Below, piece after piece: positions 21,484-33,786 of a stretch of 64,000 nucleotides of DNA. The DNA comes from Rallus limicola (Eukaryota > Chordata > Aves > Gruiformes > Rallidae). The notes under the pieces are model-generated. The model was not told the DNA's origin, made no database searches, and saw only the letters and a list, made by a program, of their open reading frames with translations. The stretch lies in contig JAKCOZ010000003.1 of assembly GCA_022605955.1 (NCBI GenBank), positions 63,513,439 to 63,577,438 of the forward strand, written 5' to 3'. A program made the position numbers and the translations under genes. Numbering within the stretch: the first letter of the stretch is position 1; the number at the start of each line of letters is the position of its first letter.

Positions 21484-23112
21484 AAGTGAAGGGGCACTCA
21501 GGGCATGCACACATGTGTGTGTACTATGTAAATAGTGTGCACATGCACATGCTACACCAGCATCTCGAGGTTACGGGGTGAAGGGCACATGCGCATGGCA
21601 CAGTGGTACGACTGTACTGTGGCTGTCTGTCTGAAATAGCAGACATTGCCAAGTTGACTTGGGAAACAGTTGTTAAGTGTTGAGTGCATCATTTTTGTTG
21701 TGCTGTGGCAAGCTACAGAACTATCAAAGCACACTGCGAGAGCCTGGGCATCTCTCGTGGTTCACAGGCTCCAAGGTATGAAGTGGAAGCGTGCCTTGTG
21801 GTGGGGTGTGAATTATTCTGGGAAATGGCGCCATCCTGGCCACTTTGGACTCAGCCCCTTTTGCCTGGCTCTGCTGTGTGTGCATCAGCACTCCTGTGTT
21901 TCATGTGTCCATGGGGTGTGTGATTTACATGTGCCTGAACGGCATGAGGGGCACGTACAGCTGGTGCTGGACAGCCACAGCCTCCCTGCAGCAGTGAGAG
22001 AGAGGAAGGGGAACTGCTAACGTTCAACCTGACCCTGTGGCACTTGTCAGCATTGAGGGGGAAAAACAAGGGTGAAAAAACATCCAGCCTGGTTGCTGAC
22101 TTTCTCTGCAGCTCGGCAGAGCATACAGCACTCACAGAAACTGCTCACCAATACCTGACACAAGCTAGTTAATTTTTGTAAGCAATAAAAAGGCCCCTTT
22201 GTTTCACATTACATCATGTGCTGTTACGGACCAGGCCAAGGAATGTGGATGCATTTGGGCTGATTCCTCAGAACACCCTGTAAATGGGACAGCTCAAGCT
22301 GAACATGCTTCAAAACCTAGCAATTTGAAATAAAAGCTGGGACCACCACACCCCTCCAGCATCTCCTTTCTCTTTCTTATGGTCAGTGAGGGCAGGTGCT
22401 TTTCTTGGTGACTGCTGGTGAGCATGCAAAAGTATGAATGTTGCTTGTTTGTATGTGCTGATATTTGAAGGAGTGTGAGAAGAAACTATTTCCTAGTATA
22501 TTAGAAGTATTGGTTTTTTTATAACTTCTACCACTATGTTTATAATTGTTACTGTTACTAAATTATTTTTTAGTCAAATTGGCTATGAAAAGCCTCGATA
22601 TTTTCTTCTTGTCTTTTTTTTTTCCCCAGCTATAAAAGAGCTAATAAGTTGCCGCATTGAGGCTCCAAGGAATTGATGAGAGATTTTTCCCTCTTGGATT
22701 ACTTTCTCAATGCTTTGTCCAGCTTAATTTTAATATTAGTCATCATTGTTTCATATTTGCATTGTGCTTCAGTCAGGGATCACGTCAATGCTGCATTTCC
22801 TTAAATACAAACCTCCCAAAAGCTTACAGGCAGAGAAGAGTGCAAAGGTGAGGCTGTCTGTGTACCGAGGTGCAATTTTTCATGGCAGGCTGAGCCACAG
22901 TGCTCTTCCTTTTATTTTCTTCTCTTCTCATACCTGAGCTTCTCTGTTTTGGAGGGCTCAACCTGCCTAACATCTCCCTGCTGCTGTTGGGCAAGTACAG
23001 TCCCTGTCCCCTGCCAAACCCACCATGGCTGTGTGGTCCTGCCACCCTCCTGGGATGCTTGTAAGACACAGAGATGGTTCAGTTTGCTAGCCCCATAAAA
23101 AGCCATTCCACC
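21484..23112. other. Intergenic or intronic DNA, no gene recognised
   Basis: No gene seen. A TG/CA-rich stretch with alternating GTGTG and GCACATGC words covers about 21500-21600. The 116-codon frame at 21670-22020 overlaps two other frames and is not recognised. Confidence 0.55.
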
Positions 23113-23113
23113 T

Positions 23114-23144
23114 GTTTCTTTTTTTATTTCTTTTTTTTTTTTTT
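23114..23144 (+). repeat. T-rich low-complexity run
   Basis: A poly-T stretch with two interruptions (CTTTTTTTATTTC then T14). No target-site duplication or adjacent element was identified, so it is not called a retrocopy tail. Confidence 0.85.
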
Positions 23145-26100
23145 AGTAGTCCAGATAATTTCTATCAATTCAGTGAGCCTATTTTGCACAGATGAGCTGC
23201 AGAGATAATGCCATGCAGAGGACACAGCATGCGTCTCCATAGAGGACCCAGCCTCTGCCACTTTTCAGTGGCACTAAGCTGCTGCGCTCAAGCAGTAACA
23301 CTGAGTTTTGCCCTTACTGGAAAACTGCAGACACTTTTGGGTGATGTTGCCCTCTTCAGTAAAAGTGCAGCCCATGTGCTGTGTGCACAAGTGTGCCCTG
23401 CTCTCCCACCTCCTGCTCCGTCTGCCTTCAACCCCTGACCAATTCCAACCAGATGTGACAAAGTGACACCAGCTTCTATGACATCGGTCTCGGAAGTGGA
23501 TCATGATAATTAGGTGGGTGAGGTTGAACAGAGAAGCGTGTCCCTGCTGCTGTTAGGGGAAAGGCACCGAGGTCCCTTGCCATAGGCATAAGGGCACTGG
23601 GGCACTGGAGAGTCAGTACAGGATGGGCAACAGAAGGCAAATACTCAAACATGGAATAAATATACCAGGACGCAAGAAGACCAAGCTGCGATGCAAAAAG
23701 TTATAGGGAACTACTGCAGATGGAGTGATTAATTTAGCCTGTGACACCCCCTCCAACCCCCTCCAAATGCAAGAGGATCCATGTCTCTGTGTGGAATCCC
23801 AGACTTCTGTGCTACTACTGCTATTGGTACAGTATTGCTGTTGCTCTGCAAAACATAGATGTGAAGTAGAGAAACAGAGCAAAAGCTGAGATCCCAGTAA
23901 AGTGATTCCTCAGCATAACTAAAAGAGGACGGCATCTCTAACACTAAGAGCCCAATATCACGGTTATTCATGTGATACGAAGAGACAGCTCTGCACAGTG
24001 CCTTAGAGAAGAAATCCCCTCCCAGGAACACTCCGAGGTCCTGATTTAGCACAGACTTAAAAATGCATTTGAGTCTCACTATCTCGAGCGAGGCTTGCTT
24101 CTGTGTGTACACCATGGCTCTCAAAAACTACACCAGGGCACATAACAGCTTATATCTGAAGAGAAAGCAGACACAGGCACAACATAATTACTGAGGCTGC
24201 AGATTCAGGCTGCCTGAGAGACTTCTCTTTAGTGGCTATCCCTTTGCTACATGTGATATGGGGAGACCATTCTGGTAGGGTATCATCATTTTCAGGCTGC
24301 TTCCGGCTGAAACAGTTAAGCCATTATAAGGATGAGATAATCACCTTGGATGGGAGGTTTTCCTCTGAGTCCCTGTCTCGGGCCAAAGGGACTCAAACTC
24401 TACTCTTGGGAAAAGTTCCTTTTCACCAGGCTATAATCTACACTATAAGAGAGGGGAGAGATTTGCACCCTCTGCTCTCTAACACTGTGAAATTGGCAAG
24501 AAACTATGTAAAGAACATACAGAGTGGAAGAAAAGGGAGCGATGAGGGTATATCTCCACAGCTTACAGATTAGAGAGCAAACCTTTGAGTGGGAAAGGCC
24601 TTTTATCCAATGCTGACTTCATGTAAAATACATTCAGAGATTTATATTTTTTTAAAAAAGTGAGAGGCTGAACTATTCTTCAAGAACATACACTATGTAT
24701 ATGGTTACAATAATAACAAAGAAATATTTTATGCAATTATTATAGAAGACAGTATGATTAGACAGGTAGAGAAAGATAGAACGAGGCAGACGGGCAGAAA
24801 TATAAAAGAAAAAAGAAGAGAGCTAGCTAGCTGTTAGGAAAGCTGAGTGTTATGAGAAATTATTGTGTAGAGCAGTAGTCATGTAGAACAATAGATTAGG
24901 GAGAAAGAACCCTTAGCCTGTCATTGGGAAGGAAAAGTAGCGCAAGTTCAGGATGCAGCGAAGCATCCAAAGGATGGTTGAGTGGGTTAATAATGTCACA
25001 GCGACATAATCAAATTAGTAATGCTATCTTGGCAATGTGGTCTAGTCTATCAAGGCATTTACCTGGTTACATTGTTCAAAACAATAACGCTGGAGAGGCA
25101 GAGCTATCCAGATGTCCTCCCCATCCTGAGCCTTGTGCAAGCACATGCCATCCCCTCTTACGTAAGCCAATCCTCATCACAGGGAGAGGGGAGTTAATGG
25201 GGCAGAAATCCCTGCCTTTCTCTCTCCTCCCTGGCTCAGAGCCCTGTGCCCAGCCGCCTGGGGTAGAGATTTAGGGGAAGTGGCCCCACAGGCACAGCAG
25301 CATGATGCCCTCCCTGAGACAGCTCTGAGAAACAGTGCTGGATGCTGGGAAGCGACATCAGCCTCCGGGCACATGTAAAGCCAAGACAAGAGGAATGAGT
25401 GTTCCTCAGATTCTTGTGAGAGGGAAAGGATCTGTTTGGGAGGGTCAAAAGTATTATTATGTATGTCCTCCCCCCTAAATTGTACCATGCAGGGCTGTAA
25501 AACCCTTTGTTCTTTCCCCACCATCCTCTGTGATTTTCTGCCTATCTGCTACAGTTGGGCTTTCAGGGTGACAACACAGTAGCCTGATGGGCACCTGAGC
25601 TATGGTGAATCTAGTTCGCCAGGGGAATAAAATAGGAATAATGGAATAAGAACTGGTCTTGAATGGTATGTCAGACTTGGGACAGCCAAAAGATGAAGCA
25701 GAAGAAAATGCATCAGGATGGGTGGGAGGCATACAGCTGGAAGCACGGATTCATTTCAGAAGATTGGGTATGTCCAGGCTGGAAATTTGTATAGAGAAGG
25801 GAGAAGGGGAGAGAGATCTTATAAGGACAGTGATAAGCACTGGAACATTTTTATAGATTCAAAGAACTCATTCGGTCTGCTGCTTTGAAAGAACAGATTC
25901 CCAAATCTCACTTTATCAGACTGAGATTGAAGTGTATGATATAGTTATCTTAGATGGAGGTGCTCGATTTAAATACATACATGTTGTTTATATGTATATG
26001 GGAGAACGAGTATCAATAGGTGTAAGGGTCTTTTCCTCAAACTCCCATCACCTAGAAAGGACAGTAAAGGGTGCTGATATCTGTGTGAGAAAAGACCTGT

Positions 26101-26289
26101 TCCCAGCACAATTTCCCCCTCTTCTGCCCGCCCCCTCCACCCCCAGTCAGCTCTTCTCTTCCAGGACAGCAGGAGGAAAAGCAAAGAAATGCAATTCTCC
26201 CTGTTCCACCTCAGTGAGGAAGAAGCAGCACAATGAGTCCCCGTGTCCGTCAGCAGGTCTCAGAGACGGGCACAGGGCTCTCAGGGAAG
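23145..26289. other. Intergenic DNA, no gene recognised
   Basis: No gene seen. The longest frames (23729-24124 minus, 131 codons; 25932-26303 plus, 123 codons) contain no recognisable domain. A self-complementary AGCTAGCTAGCT word lies at about 24820-24831. At 26123-26145 there is a C-rich patch. Confidence 0.55.
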
Positions 26290-26600
26290 GAAATAGAAAA
26301 TAAAATCAAATTAGGCTTAATCCGAAAAGCAAACGTTTGCAGGGACAAAACCACCGCAGGGATTGTCATTTCACAAATTGTATTAATCTGGGCAAATAGT
26401 GCTTCAGAAACAGTAACCATGGTGTTTATGCTCAGTTCCCCCTCCTGACCTTATCTCGCTTCCCTTGCTCCCATCAATATGGGCCAAACCCTTATCAGTT
26501 TGCACCAAAGGTCTCTTCCTCAACGCTGCAATCATGCAAACCTGGAATTGGTGCATGAATCTGATAAGGAAAAGAGATGACTGAAATGTGACTTTGTTCC
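26290..26600. promoter_or_regulatory. Candidate enhancer with clustered GATA-type sites
   Basis: Three GATA-type words fall within 120 bp: CTTATCT at 26450-26456, CTTATCAG at 26491-26498 and its reverse complement CTGATAAG at 26561-26568. Upstream, at about 26310-26400, are TTAATCCG and ATTAATCTG homeodomain-type words. No coding signal is present. The grouping is the evidence; activity is inference. Confidence 0.25.
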
Positions 26601-28239
26601 TTCAGTTCAGCAAGTAGGGGTAGAGATTAGTGGCACAAGATGGCAAAGCAACTGAGCACTCTGGTTCCTACCGAGCAGTTCCCGCACTTTCTAGGGGCCT
26701 CCCACTTGTGAGTAGGATTGTGTTATCACGCTCCACATCGTAGCTCCAAATAAATATGCAAGGCTGAGCAGGTAGAGGGAGGACCGGAAAACTAAACCAT
26801 ACGTAAGTGAAACAGAGTAAGCAGGGAAGAGCAAGAAAATAAATATAACCAGGCTTGCAACACCTCCTACGTTCTTTTTCGGTCCAGCCAACACATTGGC
26901 CACCTGTTTGCCTTGGGAGATGCTTTGCTATAGCTGTAGCCCTTCATTTCAGAAAGGAGATGAGAGGGCGGGATTTTTTTTCTGGAAGATGACGGAATCT
27001 CTTTCCATTTGCCTGTTTTAGTGTTTCTCCTGATCACTTGGCGTGTGTACACCTACAAATCGAAGAGTTTTCTATGTACAACTTTCACCATGAGGAAAAG
27101 GAGAGTGAAGGTGGAATTTCAGTTCAATGATTGGAGACAGCAGAGAAACAATAAAAGAAAAGCAACTTTTTTCCTAAAAAATATTGACTTAAAACCATAC
27201 TGGGAAAAGATTTCTTTGGCTCCTTGTGCTACAAAATCTACCAGACCTGCTCATGAGCTGGGGAGGTGGAAGAAATTATTTTCTAATTTTTTTTTTTTTT
27301 GTGTGTGTGTGTGCTTAATTTCAAAGTCACTAAAACATCACGGGTTTGAACATTTCAGTTCAATCTCTAAGCTACTGAGTTAATTTTCCGATTAAGAGAA
27401 GTAGTGAACAAAAGAGCAGAGCGTGTGTGTGTGGGGGGAAGGAGGTAAAAGTAAAAACTGTCACTGTGAAAAAATGAGACAGAGTGAAAAATATATTGAA
27501 ACCATGGAAGAAAAAAAAGCTTTAGAAATGAAGAAAGAGAAAAAAAAATGTAAAAATGTTATACAAGAAAAAAAATCCACCCTATCTACTGTATCTACCT
27601 AACAGTTCCCCCTAATCTTATCTGTCATACTAATTATCAGATTTCGGTGTTTGTACCTTACGCAAAGACAAGGGGGTGTGTGAGCACATGTGCGAGGTCC
27701 CTGACAGCTCACACACACAACCTGCTGATTTCCCCCTTTAGCTGGAGGAAAAGTGTTGGTGGGATTATTATTTTTTTGGCTTTGTTTTGTTATGGTGTTC
27801 TTTGAGTTGTTTTTTGATTTTTTTTTTCCTCCCCACCCCAATTGAATCACCGTCAGAACGAGCTGAATTACAGGAAAGATGAGGTTAGGCAGCTCTTGTA
27901 GCTTTTGAGAAATCCAATAAAAAAATAAAAAAATCCAAAGGATTCCCCAAATCCCAGAGCTCCAGGAAATGCACTGGTTCCTGGGTATTACATTGTTTCC
28001 TTCCTAACATATTAATGTCCAACACACGGCAATATGCAATGGCATCCTCTGCTTCGCCTTTTCCTACCCAGGCTTTCCTTCAGCCTGTGTTTGTCTCCAG
28101 TTTTCTGCACTGCCCCTGAAACTGCACCGAGTTTTGCACCCGCGTTCATCCCACCTGCATCCCCAAAATCTCACTAGCTTTGGCTAAACCGTGCTTTCAA
28201 GGGTCTAAGGGGGAGGTGGGAAGGTGTGGTGAGGGCGGT
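26601..28239. other. Intergenic DNA with poly-T/GT and A-rich runs
   Basis: No gene seen. A T15 run followed by (GT)n lies at about 27286-27313. The stretch 27480-27580 is A-rich. The 124-codon frame 27009-27383 crosses the T/GT run and is not credible as coding. Confidence 0.55.
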
Positions 28240-28370
28240 TGTGGGTTTAGTAATGCAGTGAGGTATGCAACAGCTCAAGTGACAACTAGTCATTAGCAGC
28301 TAATCCAATCGCTCCTGCTAATCCAATCAGCCTGAGAAGCTGGAGTCGGTGCTTTGCTAGGGTGGTCATT
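28240..28370. promoter_or_regulatory. Duplicated GCTAATCCAATC element
   Basis: The 12-mer GCTAATCCAATC occurs at 28299-28310 and again, identical, at 28317-28328, an 18-bp period. Each copy overlaps a TAATCC homeodomain word (OTX/PITX-type) and a CCAATC word (CCAAT-box type). Immediately upstream, ATTAGCAGCTAAT (28292-28304) is a palindrome around one central base and shares the first TAAT. Paired sites at this spacing suggest a regulatory element; which factor binds is unknown. Confidence 0.35.
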
Positions 28371-30530
28371 TTGCTCTCTCAAGCATCCCAGAAAGTTATG
28401 CCAGGCCTAAAGGGAAACTGAGTTTGCCCAGTGCACCCAGCAGGTTCAGCCCAGGGGCATCCATTGTCTGCGGTCTGGCCTCAGATCCACGTGGCATAAC
28501 AGCTCTAGCCGAAGGTCAAGTCACCCTTTATTGTCTTTTTGCAACATCACAAACAAGCTTCTTTTAGTAGCTCACTCTGAGAGCTGTGGACCAGAGGCTG
28601 GCTGGGATGAGGAGGACAACGACTAGAAAGAAAGGGTTAACCCACCATCATCCTCTCCCCAGGGCCCCCTGCTCCAGCAAATTGCAATCCAGCACTGAAA
28701 TTTTTCAGCAGTGGCATCAATATCGTTTCACTGTGCCTTCATTACCTCCTGATCTCTAAATAAGGGTCAGTTGGGCTCAGAAAACATTATGTGGTGCTGT
28801 TACGACTGATATAAACCACGAAAGTGGCATTTTGCAGATGAGAAAAACGAGTGAAAACCCCACAAAATCCTCTGCAGTTCGGTTTAAACAAGGGCTGTAA
28901 CTTCTCACACATGTCCCACTCCCAGTCCACAGGAAGAGGCTGATTAATCCTGCATGTGTTAGGCTGGAATATTGCATTACTGGAAACAAAGAAACCCCTT
29001 AATCATATTGCTGGTTATGCCAGAGGTCTGTTTTCTCTCAAGTGCATCACATTAAGAGCCATCCCTGGGCTACAGCATGGTCTCAGGCTATTTTTCAGGT
29101 TGCAGCAATACACACAAGCTTTTTTTGTTCTGGTTTTATTTTAATGGCTCTTTGGGCTGTGGTTAACCTCCAGATAACCACGAGATCTGAGGAAGTTTTT
29201 GAGAGAAGAGGAAGATAGGATTTTGTCACCTCCCATGTCAAAGAGAAACAGAGATTTGTAAAGAAGAACCTCGCACTTCATTTCCCTTTGCTGCTTGCTC
29301 CAAAAGCAGTGGGCTGGGAGAGCTGATGGCATAGGCAGCATGTCCTGCCTCTACCCTCCTCTTCCACCCTGACCTGAAGAAGGACAAGAATTTCACAGGG
29401 AGGTCTGCTGGCTGCACCTTCAGCCTTTGTGAGGGCACAGCACACTCCTGACTAGCTTTGTGCTAGCTGACAGGGCATCTCAAACTCATCCCTTCCCAGT
29501 TGTAGCAAGGCTGGTCATTAATGAGAGGAAAACAGACTCTCAGGTGTGACCATGATCACTTGGGACTTCAAGAGGCTTGGGCGTCTATAATTCCTCCCTA
29601 GGGCCATTATGGGAATGGATAGGGAAACAACTGACACCCTTACTTTCTTCTTGAAACAGTCCCTTTCTAAGAAGCCCATGGGAGCACATGAGAAATGCAG
29701 ACATCTTCTGGTAGGACACACCATGTACCTGATCTTGGTTCCCTGTCCCACAATACCTCTGGAGAGACAGTTTCTGATGCCAAGAAATAAAGGATTTCCT
29801 TTTGGTACCAATGGAAAATTTTTGTTCTGTGTTTTAGCCTGAAGCTGAGGTTTAGATTTGTACCCAGGACTGATCTGTATAACCAGGAAAACTCCCTGCT
29901 TAAAAAATCCCACCTGTCCCCAGCTAGAACATGTTCAGAAATCCAACAACCAAATTAAAAAAAAAAAAAAAGAAAAAATCAGCATGGGAAGTCCTGGCAG
30001 CAGCTTCAACCATTGCAAACACATAGACAAGACCCATGACAGTAAATGATGTCTCACAAAGCACTAAACTAAGCAGAAATGTCTTTGGGGATGGCTGATC
30101 ATTACACTCATACCCAGGGAGGAGGAGGTGACAGAAGGAAAAGAGCCTCTGTTTGTACAAGCCACTTTGGACTTTCCCTTTGAATGGGACACAGGGGCAC
30201 TAAGGCTTACGGCCTTTTTAATAGGATCATCTGCTCTTGTTCTCATCCCAGCTGGATGGCATCTATGTGTGTTTGCTGTTAGCAAGATGTGCCATGTGTT
30301 ATGAGGAGGAGTGTATCCTGGTCAGTGAACACATGTGTGGCTTAGAGTCCTTTACACCATGGCAGCAGGTCCATTTGCCTGGCCTGGGCCCTCACTTGGG
30401 GGCAGCAGCTGCATTCAGCATCCACCCTGAGGTTTCCAAATGGTGTAGCCCCCAAGGGTGACTGTCATTATCTGGGTAGTGTATGTGCAGGCAAGTGTGA
30501 AGGGAGATGGCTCTATTGGTGTCTTCCAAT
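28371..30530. other. Intergenic DNA, no gene recognised
   Basis: No gene seen. An A-rich run lies at about 29955-29976. The 131-codon minus frame (29518-29913) overlaps a plus frame and has no known domain. Confidence 0.55.
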
Positions 30531-30565
30531 ATTTTATTTTATTTTATTTATTTTATTTTTATTTC
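30531..30565 (+). repeat. (TTTTA)n-type AT-rich repeat
   Basis: TTTTA and TTTA units repeat over about 35 bp. A simple repeat with no attached element recognised. Confidence 0.88.
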
Positions 30566-33500
30566 TTCCACTGACAACTTGAAATTAGAGTTGTTGCACT
30601 CTTATAGACTGTCTGAACTCAGGCCATTTGTAGGACCATTTTTCCTCCTGCAGGAGATTGATGGTGATGGAGAGGGGGTGTAGGATATGTCACAGGGATG
30701 TCCACATGGTCAATAGCAAATTTGCCAAAAAGCGATTTCTGTCTAGTTCAGAAGGTTGTTATACAGCTCAACACTTTGGTAGGTGTTCACAGGGATGGAA
30801 ATGCCAAAGTGACTCTCTGTATTTGCCCTGTGTTCTCTTTATTCCACCTACTCCCTTTCCCTGCAGAAACATCCACCAGCAACTTTTTAAAGGCTCATGT
30901 TTATAGGGTAAGTGGGGGCAGATGGAGAAGTTCATCCCATCCTAGCCCTTGTAAAGGACTTCAAGGGTCCCATGGAAACCTGCAGTGGTCTCTTTCCTCT
31001 GCCCATCAGCAACAAAATTAACTGCCCCATCTGCCACCCCAGCCCTCCAACAGAACATAAACCAGGCCAGCCCTTACAGCTAAAGGACAGACCAGACACA
31101 AACTACCATATGCTGTGGCTTTTACGGGGTTTAGTCCAAATGACTAGCATACAAGAACAGTCCCAGCATCGTCAGTGTCCCCTGTCCCCCCCCAAAAAAT
31201 AAAGCTGCCAAAGAGTGAGGAAGAGTTCCTGCTTTGTAACAAACTGCCTGAGAAAGCGTACTCTGAGGTTTGTAAAAGAAGCCTGCATGGATTTGAGCTG
31301 GGTGTTGATAATAAATCTGAAGAGCTGCAGCACTGACTCCCTGCCACCCACCTCAGCGGACCCGGCAGAACCTAGCAGACGCAATTACAAGTCAAACTCT
31401 GTAGGTTGGATACACAACAAGATAGTGTTGTCCCATCTGTAGCAGTATACATGCCAGTGGATATCAGCCTAACACAAGGCGAGGAGACGCACAGGGAAGT
31501 GGTTGCTTTTCTCCTTCCTTCCCACTATCTTTCTACTCTGAGGTGGGAAGGGAGTCTGGAACTCGGTGCCATGTTCGTGGTGCTCCCAATAGACTGGCAT
31601 GGATACAGCAAGCATAAAAGGATGCTCAACATGTGCTCCGTTTGTGCTGTGAAACCAGGGCACACGTTATGTGACTGATCTAAACACTGCCTGAGATGCT
31701 GACCCCCCAACTTGTTCACTGTGCCTTAAAGCACTGATTGGTCAGGCTCCTGCTGTTTAAGCAGTAGGAGTGCCCAGGAGCTCCCAGCACCCACATCAGG
31801 ACCAACACCCCTGCAATGGTCGGTGGGAAATTCACTGGACATGACCTGCTTAGTGTCTCCAAGGCCTAATTGGCATCCTCTGCAACCGGTCTGGCTTCGG
31901 CTGCCAGAAGAGAGTAAATCGTCTCCTCCTTTCACAGATGGGATGGGGGAAGGGGTGACCACTGCGTGTCTGTGTGTCGGTGTCAAGGGATGGCAACAAA
32001 GGACGTCAAGAACATGGTGCTGCCAAGGCACTTGCATATTTGGCTTATAACCTGATGAGTGCAAGGCAGGTGGCAGAGTCTATGTCATGCCCTGTGGGGA
32101 GTGGGGAGGGAAGGGAAAGAAAGGAGGAAAAAATAAGACTGGTACAGATGGGAAGTGCCAGCTCTTCTCACTGGAACAGAGCTGTTCAATTGGGAACTCC
32201 AGCCAGAGAAACTTCAAAGGACTGGGAAGGAAAGAGCAGAGCTGGTCAGTGTCAGCAAGCATCTCCGGATCCTCTCCTACAGCCTGCTTTGTTGCAATTG
32301 TAAAGATCTCTTTTTGTTAGGAAATTGAATTTTAAATCCTCATAATTAAAAAAAAAAAGAAAATTAGGAAAACCTCAGAGATTTCAAGTAAGTATGTGAC
32401 ATGGGTGTGTGTGAGAGCAAGAAAGAGGAAGAGAGAGAGATATTTAGGAAAAAAAAAAAAATAACCGCCACAAAAAACTTCTTGGAACAAAACACACACG
32501 AGGCAATGCCAAAAACTTGAGAAGGAGAGTGGTTACACACTAATTTAATTCTCTAATCCCCCTACTCCTGTCACTGTTTACTCACTGATAAATGTGCAGT
32601 AGCTTCAGCAAGACAGCCACATTTGCAGAAACTGACAGCCTGACTCAGAGACTATTTACCTAAAGACCATGAATATTAAAACAGGTTTCCAAAAGGGCCC
32701 CGTCTTGAAGGAGAAGATTAGCATGGGGCCTCTTGCTGACAGACTCTTCCCTCTCCACCCCTCCTTCCCCCACTCTGTGATGCATCTCTTGTGCAAACAC
32801 TTGAGAAGTATCACCTAGCTGAAGAACTGAAATATTGGAGCGATGCCCTGGAGCTGTGCATTCAGCTTTAACTTGACAGCAAAAACACCCATCCATCCAA
32901 GGCAGAAGTTGGGGTTAGGTTTTTTGGGTATTGGTTTTTTTCCCCTTTCTTTTAAGTAATTAATTAAAATAAAAATTAAAATCCAAATCTTTCTGTTATT
33001 TTTTTTTCTCCCTCTGGAAGGTGAACTATGAGCACGGAGTCCTTTAATAGAATTAAAAAGGCAACAAAATTATATTCCAAAGTTCCTATCCTTAAATGAG
33101 TTTGGCTCTGTCTCCTATGATGGTGCATGGAATTCACTAGAAAACCCCAAAAAAAAAAAAAAAAGTAGAACTAGAAAGGGCAGAGGAAAGGATGACTGTA
33201 AATATCAGAGGGAAAGAACAGTTTCCATAGGATTGGTAAGATGAAATGGACTAGATACCCCAGCTGAAATGAGACAATAGAGTGGAAATAAAATTGATGT
33301 GTATAAAAAGTATGAATTAAATGTCAAACAGATTTTTAAACTGATATTTAACAGTCATTTACCATATTAAAAAATAAATAAAAAAAAAGAAAAACTGTCT
33401 AGGAACAAGTTTGAAATCAAAATAAGGATTTTTCTCTGTTTATCTATGGAACATATATTTTACCGGAGGAACTCTTTGGCATAGAACCTTATGGGGTGTA

Positions 33501-33728
33501 AAGTATAAATAGATCCAAGAAGTCCTTAAGAAATTTATGAAAACAGTGTAGAAAGTGCTTTTAAAGGCAATGATGCAGTAGTAACGAATCGCAGATTGCT
33601 AGAAGAGAGGCAGATTACACCTGTCCTACAGCCATTTGGCAGTGGAGTTAGAAGCACAATTCACTTACATGGACCTTTCTTTCTCCCTATTACTGCTCCT
33701 CTCTTCTGGGCTTAAGCAGCACTCTTAT
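30566..33728. other. Intergenic DNA with several A-rich runs
   Basis: No gene seen. A-rich runs lie at about 32347-32358, 32450-32461, 33151-33164 and 33368-33388. The 112-codon minus frame (31726-32064) and the 107- to 109-codon plus frames resemble nothing I know. Confidence 0.55.
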
Positions 33729-33786
33729 CACACAGCCTATATGTTCCTGTGTTCCACTGCACACACAGGAACATATAGGCTATGTG
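33729..33786. repeat. Near-perfect 24-bp inverted repeat (hairpin)
   Basis: The left arm is 33729-33752 and the right arm 33763-33786, separated by 10 nt. The arms are reverse complements at 23 of 24 positions; the only mismatch lies five bases from the outer end. The arm carries AGCCTATATGTTCCTGTGT. Such a tight, clean stem could come from a recent template-switch mutation. Transcribed, it would give a short hairpin, but the 58-nt total and small loop are short for a typical microRNA precursor. Confidence 0.95.

Noticed and set aside
33729..33786. Calling the hairpin a microRNA gene
   Set aside because: At 58 nt with a 10-nt loop and almost perfect pairing it is shorter and cleaner than usual precursors, and no known seed was recognised.
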